A stretch of DNA of 64,000 nucleotides, taken from contig NC_022657.1 of NCBI RefSeq assembly GCF_000494755.1, positions 507,501 through 571,500 of the forward strand, given 5' to 3'. The position numbers and the translations under genes were made by a program. The DNA comes from Amorphoplanes friuliensis DSM 7358. GTDB lineage: Bacteria > Actinomycetota > Actinomycetes > Mycobacteriales > Micromonosporaceae. The stretch's first letter is position 1; each line of letters begins with the position of its first letter. Below, piece after piece: positions 61,201-64,000 of the stretch. The notes below the pieces were generated by a model. The model did not search any database and had not been told where the DNA came from. It was given only the letters and a program-made list of their open reading frames with translations.

Positions 61201-61520
61201 CCGTGCCGGGCCTCGCCGAGGCGTTCGGCCAGGAGTGGTCGGTGCCGGACTACACGACCGCCGAGCTCGCCGACATCGTCGTCCGGCATCTGGTCCGGCG
61301 GGGCCACGAGGTGCCCGACGACGTCCGTCAGGCGATCACCGGTCTCACCACCGGGCTCAGCGAGCGGACCGTCCGTGCGGCACACCTGTTCTCGTGGGGG
61401 CTCACGCGTACGGCGGCGTCACGGACGCTGGCCCTCGCCGACCTCACCGGACTGGCCGGCCGGGGCAGCCCGGATCCGGTCCCCGCCCGCCAGGCCGGCG
61501 GCCTGGCCGCGGTCGGCTGA
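58215..61520 (+). CDS. Beta-helix protein fused to EccA/CbxX-like AAA+ ATPase
   Basis: 1,101 residues, cytosolic. Residues 1 to about 520 are a right-handed parallel beta-helix of pectate-lyase/NosD type, with regularly repeated short strands (SLALRGCEVRNSGGAGIVV, LILRRCVVRDTGANSI). Then comes a CbxX/CfxQ AAA+ domain as in EccA: Walker A GPPGTGKT (from 598), Walker B VLFIDEAYTL, and sensor region ASRFTRTVEF. A second AAA-like domain (from about 780) has P-loop GGRSGSGRS (Lys to Arg, from 887) and VLVVDYTDD, so it is probably inactive. ATG 58215 has GGAAGGGG upstream. Likely helps unfold or dissociate T7SS substrates. Confidence 0.88.
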   Translation: MSRQVLTVGGQRAGSFPTIGAALARAQAGATISVHPGRYAEKLVVGDRITISAEPGGAVEVFVEEGSVLAVHGEGAQLRGITLSSADPKLAAVDVYSGEVALDDCRISGSAWVTLLARLQGSLALRGCEVRNSGGAGIVVTAPGTSTVEDTVVRDVSTSGIVVGEQGSLILRRCVVRDTGANSICVNGDAKLVMEQCEIIGAGKPALVVEQRGRARVNRLTVRGSANVDVFLRSEVDVVITDSEFTGAALQSVHIADGAAPEFKGCTFASAGHTAAHITGKARPVFTDCTVTDSKIGVNVDGAAAPRFTGLTVRGTSDHVAIVSAEASATVDRLRSTVTQGAGLLVKDGASLDGSDLQVESGNAVALELVGAARGTVREARFTGTGTASLTIDGGSTLDLRSTVLRGAGLRLGDASELQIRDSEIVDASGDGLLVTAGATVTATQTRVRAARLAGVRWEAGSRGALTDCEILGSGGAGISVETTEPVSITRCVVQDSGAEDLHRGADAQPVVESLTTGGRATPAAAAYVPEPEQADESAPPEPEGELSGPLRELNSLIGLRGVKHEVTALINLIKMSQVRLQMGLPMPPMSRHLVFAGPPGTGKTTVARLYGSVLAELGILSKGHMVEAARADLVGQYIGSTAIKTTELVTKALGGVLFIDEAYTLSAGSGGSGPDFGQEAIDALMKMMEDHRDELVVIVAGYSELMERFLESNPGLASRFTRTVEFPNYSVAELVTITSNLCSKHYYDLTDDAIDALTTYFERVPKNSTFGNGRVARKLFEAMINNQASRLATVPPTKDIELNRLTGADLAPELALLEDLPVEHVTQPDSATNPTGAINAARSWRRVCDLVGATGVRDAVGETLLQLCELRNRRRAYGRHGNVLLGGRSGSGRSEFARLYAAGLSELDLVPVGHLVRVSTGQELAPQWPGQARSLVRAAMQDAEGGVLVVDYTDDGSGNGVEIVESLVEQMRAGPGDPVVVLIGEDAALAHLRTTVPGLAEAFGQEWSVPDYTTAELADIVVRHLVRRGHEVPDDVRQAITGLTTGLSERTVRAAHLFSWGLTRTAASRTLALADLTGLAGRGSPDPVPARQAGGLAAVG

Positions 61521-61555
61521 CATGAGCTCGGCTGACATGAGCTCGGCTGACAGGA
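61521..61555 (+). repeat. 15-base tandem repeat at the junction of two T7SS genes
   Basis: The unit GGCTGACATGAGCTC is repeated nearly three times from the stop codon of the AAA+ gene onward. Each unit brings another TGA and ATG, so there are ATG codons at 61522 and 61537 in the frame of the YbaB-like gene. Confidence 0.75.
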
Positions 61556-61569
61556 GCGAGGAGGCAGCT

Positions 61570-61869
61570 GTGCAGCCCGATTTCCAGGGTTTTCTCGACA
61601 ACGCCCGCGCGTTCGAGCAGCAGATGATCGACGCACAGTCCGATCTGGAGCGTGCCGTGGTGACCGGGCGCTCCGGCGACGGGACCGTCACGGTGCTGAC
61701 GAGTGGACTCGGGCAGCTCAAGGCCGTACAGGTAGATCCGCGGGTTTTTGATCTGCGGGACGCGCGGCAGTTGCAGGACGCGATCGCGGAGGCCGTGCGG
61801 GCAGCGGCGGCGGCCGCGGGACGGCTGGCGCAGCAGAAGATGGGCCCGGTCGAGATCAACCTTTACTGA
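61570..61869 (+). CDS. YbaB/EbfC-family protein, last gene of the T7SS operon
   Basis: 99 residues with the YbaB layout: N-terminal helix (FLDNARAFEQQMIDAQSDL), strands DGTVTVLTSGLGQLKAVQV, then a helix with an Ala-rich end (IAEAVRAAAAAAGRLAQQ). GTG 61570 is chosen because AGGAGG lies five bases upstream; in-frame ATGs at 61522 and 61537 would add SSADM repeats. It overlaps the convergent gene's last codons by 7 bases. Like the YbaB-like gene at 42330, it probably serves the T7SS substrates or binds DNA locally. Confidence 0.83.
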   Translation: MQPDFQGFLDNARAFEQQMIDAQSDLERAVVTGRSGDGTVTVLTSGLGQLKAVQVDPRVFDLRDARQLQDAIAEAVRAAAAAAGRLAQQKMGPVEINLY

Positions 61870-64000
61870 GCCGGTACCGCCACCCGGACGGGGTCGATGC
61901 CGTACTCGGCCAGCCGGCGACGGAGCCGGCGCAGGTCCCAGCGCGCGCCGAGCACGGTGTAGACCTCGGCCGCCTCGCCGCCGCAGAGGGCCGCCTCGTG
62001 CGGGCGGCGCCGGGCGGCCAGCAGCACGGCGGCGTCCTCGCAGGCCGCGGCCAGCTCGGGCACCCGCCCCACGGCCCGGTAGTGCGCGACGACCTCCAGC
62101 ACGGGCTGCGGGTCGCCCGAGAGCAACGCCTGGCAGCGGGCGGCGGCGGCCCAGGCACGGGCGGGCCGCACCTCCTTGGCCGCCTCGTCGGCACAGATCT
62201 TCGTGGCCTGGCGGGCCACGTCCTCCCGGCCGATCTGCAGCGCGATCCGCATCGCGTCCGGCAGCCACTGATGGCGCAGCATCATCGGGGCGTACTCGGG
62301 GGTCAGCAGGGGAGCGAGGATCGCCAGCGCGTCGGCCGGCCGGTCCTGCTGCTCGGCGCCCAGAGCCCGCGCGACCAGCAGGAAGTCGCAGCTCTCCCGC
62401 TCGGCGTCGGTCGCCGGCAGCGCGTCGGCGGCGTCCAGGTGGGCTGCGGCCAGATCGGCGTCGTCGCGGTGCCCGGCGATCAGGGCGGCCACCCCGTGCA
62501 GCAGCATCGTCACCGCACCGGGCTCCCGCATGCCCAGGAAGGTCACACCGGGTGCGTCGTCGGTGACCGCACTGACCTCGGCGGTCGCGTCGTCCCAGCG
62601 CCCGAGCCAGTAGTACTGCACGGCCGAGGCGACCTGAAGGCTGGCGGGCAGCCGGTGGCGAATGGCGAAGAGTGCCGCCTCGCGCAGGGTCCGCTCAGCC
62701 TCGTCCAGCCGGTCGAGGTTCTGCAGCGTGAACATGCGGTTGTCGAGCAGGTCGAAGTACATGCCGGCGAAGGTCGGGTGGTCGTGCATGATGTCCAGCG
62801 CCCGATCGACGTACTCCAGGGCGCGTTCGTGATCGCGGCGGATCGAGTTGGTCAGCCACGTCGTCTGCAGCGCAAACGCGGCCTCGTACGGCTGGCCCAC
62901 CGCAACAGCCTCGTCGTGCACCCGCTGCGCGTTCCGGTCGGCGCGGTCGAGGTCGTTCAGCTCGCCGCGGCGGAAGTTGGCCAGCAGCACCCGGTGCCGG
63001 GTCCGCCAGATCTCCGGCACGTCGGGGTCGTCGACGGCGCCGGCCAGCATGCCGATGGCACCGTCCGGGTCACCGCGCCGGAAGCGCATCGCCGCCAGCA
63101 GCTGGCGCATCTCCGCGCGGTCGGCCGGGTCGGTGGTGATGCCGAGCGCTTCGCGGGCCTCGTCCATCGGGTACCGGTCGTGGCGGAACTCCAGCTTGAC
63201 CAGGGCGACCAGCAGGGCCTCCCGCTGCCCGACCGTGGGCAGGGTCGTGGCCAGCACCTGACGCAGCAGCTCGCCCGCGATGCGGGGTGTGCGTTTGACG
63301 ACCTCCGCGTGATGCGTGACCAGCCAGCTCACCACCCACTCGTCGACCACCGGGGTCTCGGCGGCGAGCTGCTCGGCGACCCGGGTCACCGGGCTGCCAC
63401 CCCGGGAGAGGACCTCGGCGGTGTGCCGGTGCAGTGTCGACCGGACCGCCGCGGGGATGCTTTCGTGCAGCGCCTGCCGCAGGAACGGGTGCCGGAAAGC
63501 CAGGTCGGTGCCGGCGTCGACCACGACGTTCGCGGCCAGCGCCTCCTCGAGATTGACCATCAGGTCGAACGGTGACCGGCCGGTCACGGCGACCACGTCG
63601 TCGACGGCGAACTCGGTGCCCAGCAGGGCCGCGAGCCGCAGCACCTCCTGGGTGTCCTCGGTGAGGAAGTCCAGCGTCGCCCGCACCACGGCCAGCAGGG
63701 ACCGCGGTGCCTCCACGGACACCGACGCGTCGATCTCGGCCCGGCCGTCGCTGATCTCCACGACCCCACGGCGCAGCAGCGCGGTCGCCATCTCGCGGGC
63801 GCAGAGCGGATTGCCGCCGGAGCGGGGCACGATGCCGCGCAGATGCGGACCGATCCGGGCCCCGACCAGGGTGGTCACCAGGGCCTCGATGTCAGCGGCC
63901 GGCAACGCCTGGAGCATCAGCGTGTGCCCCTGCCGGGACTGGACACCACGCCGCAGCTGCGCCAGCGCGCGACCGTTCGGCTCGGGCCGGGCCGCGGCCA
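61863..64000 (-). CDS. AAA/TPR regulator-type ATPase, C-terminal part (runs off right edge)
   Basis: At least 712 residues, open at base 64000, so the start and probable P-loop lie outside. The visible N-terminal part resembles the end of an AAA/STAND ATPase (SGGNPLCAREMATALLRRG, LRLAALLGTEFAVDDVV, LAFRHPFLRQALHESIP), as in LuxR-type large regulators of the MalT/LAL group. The rest is a long stretch of TPR-like helix pairs. It ends RRLRRRLAEYGIDPVRV with no LuxR helix-turn-helix, so if it is a regulator the DNA-binding domain is missing or N-terminal. Convergent with the T7SS operon. Confidence 0.85.
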   Translation of the reverse strand, partial: AAARPEPNGRALAQLRRGVQSRQGHTLMLQALPAADIEALVTTLVGARIGPHLRGIVPRSGGNPLCAREMATALLRRGVVEISDGRAEIDASVSVEAPRSLLAVVRATLDFLTEDTQEVLRLAALLGTEFAVDDVVAVTGRSPFDLMVNLEEALAANVVVDAGTDLAFRHPFLRQALHESIPAAVRSTLHRHTAEVLSRGGSPVTRVAEQLAAETPVVDEWVVSWLVTHHAEVVKRTPRIAGELLRQVLATTLPTVGQREALLVALVKLEFRHDRYPMDEAREALGITTDPADRAEMRQLLAAMRFRRGDPDGAIGMLAGAVDDPDVPEIWRTRHRVLLANFRRGELNDLDRADRNAQRVHDEAVAVGQPYEAAFALQTTWLTNSIRRDHERALEYVDRALDIMHDHPTFAGMYFDLLDNRMFTLQNLDRLDEAERTLREAALFAIRHRLPASLQVASAVQYYWLGRWDDATAEVSAVTDDAPGVTFLGMREPGAVTMLLHGVAALIAGHRDDADLAAAHLDAADALPATDAERESCDFLLVARALGAEQQDRPADALAILAPLLTPEYAPMMLRHQWLPDAMRIALQIGREDVARQATKICADEAAKEVRPARAWAAAARCQALLSGDPQPVLEVVAHYRAVGRVPELAAACEDAAVLLAARRRPHEAALCGGEAAEVYTVLGARWDLRRLRRRLAEYGIDPVRVAVPAQ

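Overview
The window is chromosomal DNA from a high-GC Gram-positive bacterium, most likely an actinomycete of the Micromonosporaceae type (Actinoplanes-like). The reasons are very GC-rich third codon positions, many GTG starts, ECF sigma factors with zinc-type anti-sigma factors, Tat-type signal peptides, and a complete ESX-style type VII secretion (T7SS) core of EccC, EccD and EccB. The genus is an inference. I saw no rRNA, tRNA, CRISPR array or insertion sequence.

Left part (1-7282): the N-terminal part of a Ser/Thr protein kinase (minus) diverges from a GT4 glycosyltransferase. A Tat-exported neprosin-family protein with its own terminator follows. Then come two back-to-back ECF sigma modules, each with a membrane-anchored partner, and a convergent DUF393 thiol-type protein.

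Carbohydrate region (7295-14936, all minus): a lipoprotein sugar-binding protein of the YtfQ type, a secreted GH2 glycosidase with two C-terminal AbfB-like modules, and a ribose/galactofuranose-type ABC importer (double ATPase plus two permeases). Each of the three units has its own upstream region. Those regions share sequence blocks, which suggests one regulator or promoter class for extracellular digestion and uptake of a furanose-containing sugar.

T7SS/polymorphic toxin island (15184-61869): two divergent operons leave the 284-bp region 42747-43030. The minus operon runs YbaB-like protein, WXG-type partner, a 21.4-kb gene for a 7,144-residue protein, three paralogous proteins of unknown family interleaved with a T7SS-associated protein, a YrhB/Imm35-like immunity candidate and a GlcNAc-transferase-like enzyme. 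Most of these genes overlap or nearly overlap. The giant protein has a WXG-like N-terminus, a long Pro/Gly/Ala linker, a complete papain-fold (Tox-PL) triad, four metzincin-like HExxH sites, duplicated GT-A-like domains, and two tandem modules that each pair a caspase/C80-like His-Cys site with an Arg-Ser-Glu ADP-ribosyltransferase (ART). The plus operon encodes two small WXG100 proteins, two larger ESX-type substrate candidates (one with about ten copies of a PDAxxL...W motif), EccC, EccD, EccB, a protein ending in a degenerate ART fold, a beta-helix/EccA-like AAA+ fusion, and a second YbaB-like protein. No mycosin protease or recognisable EccE is present.

Right edge (61863-64000): a convergent, truncated AAA/TPR regulator-type ATPase. 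The most novel content is the giant multi-warhead effector with its cargo operon, and the reuse of the ART fold in a T7SS core-operon protein.
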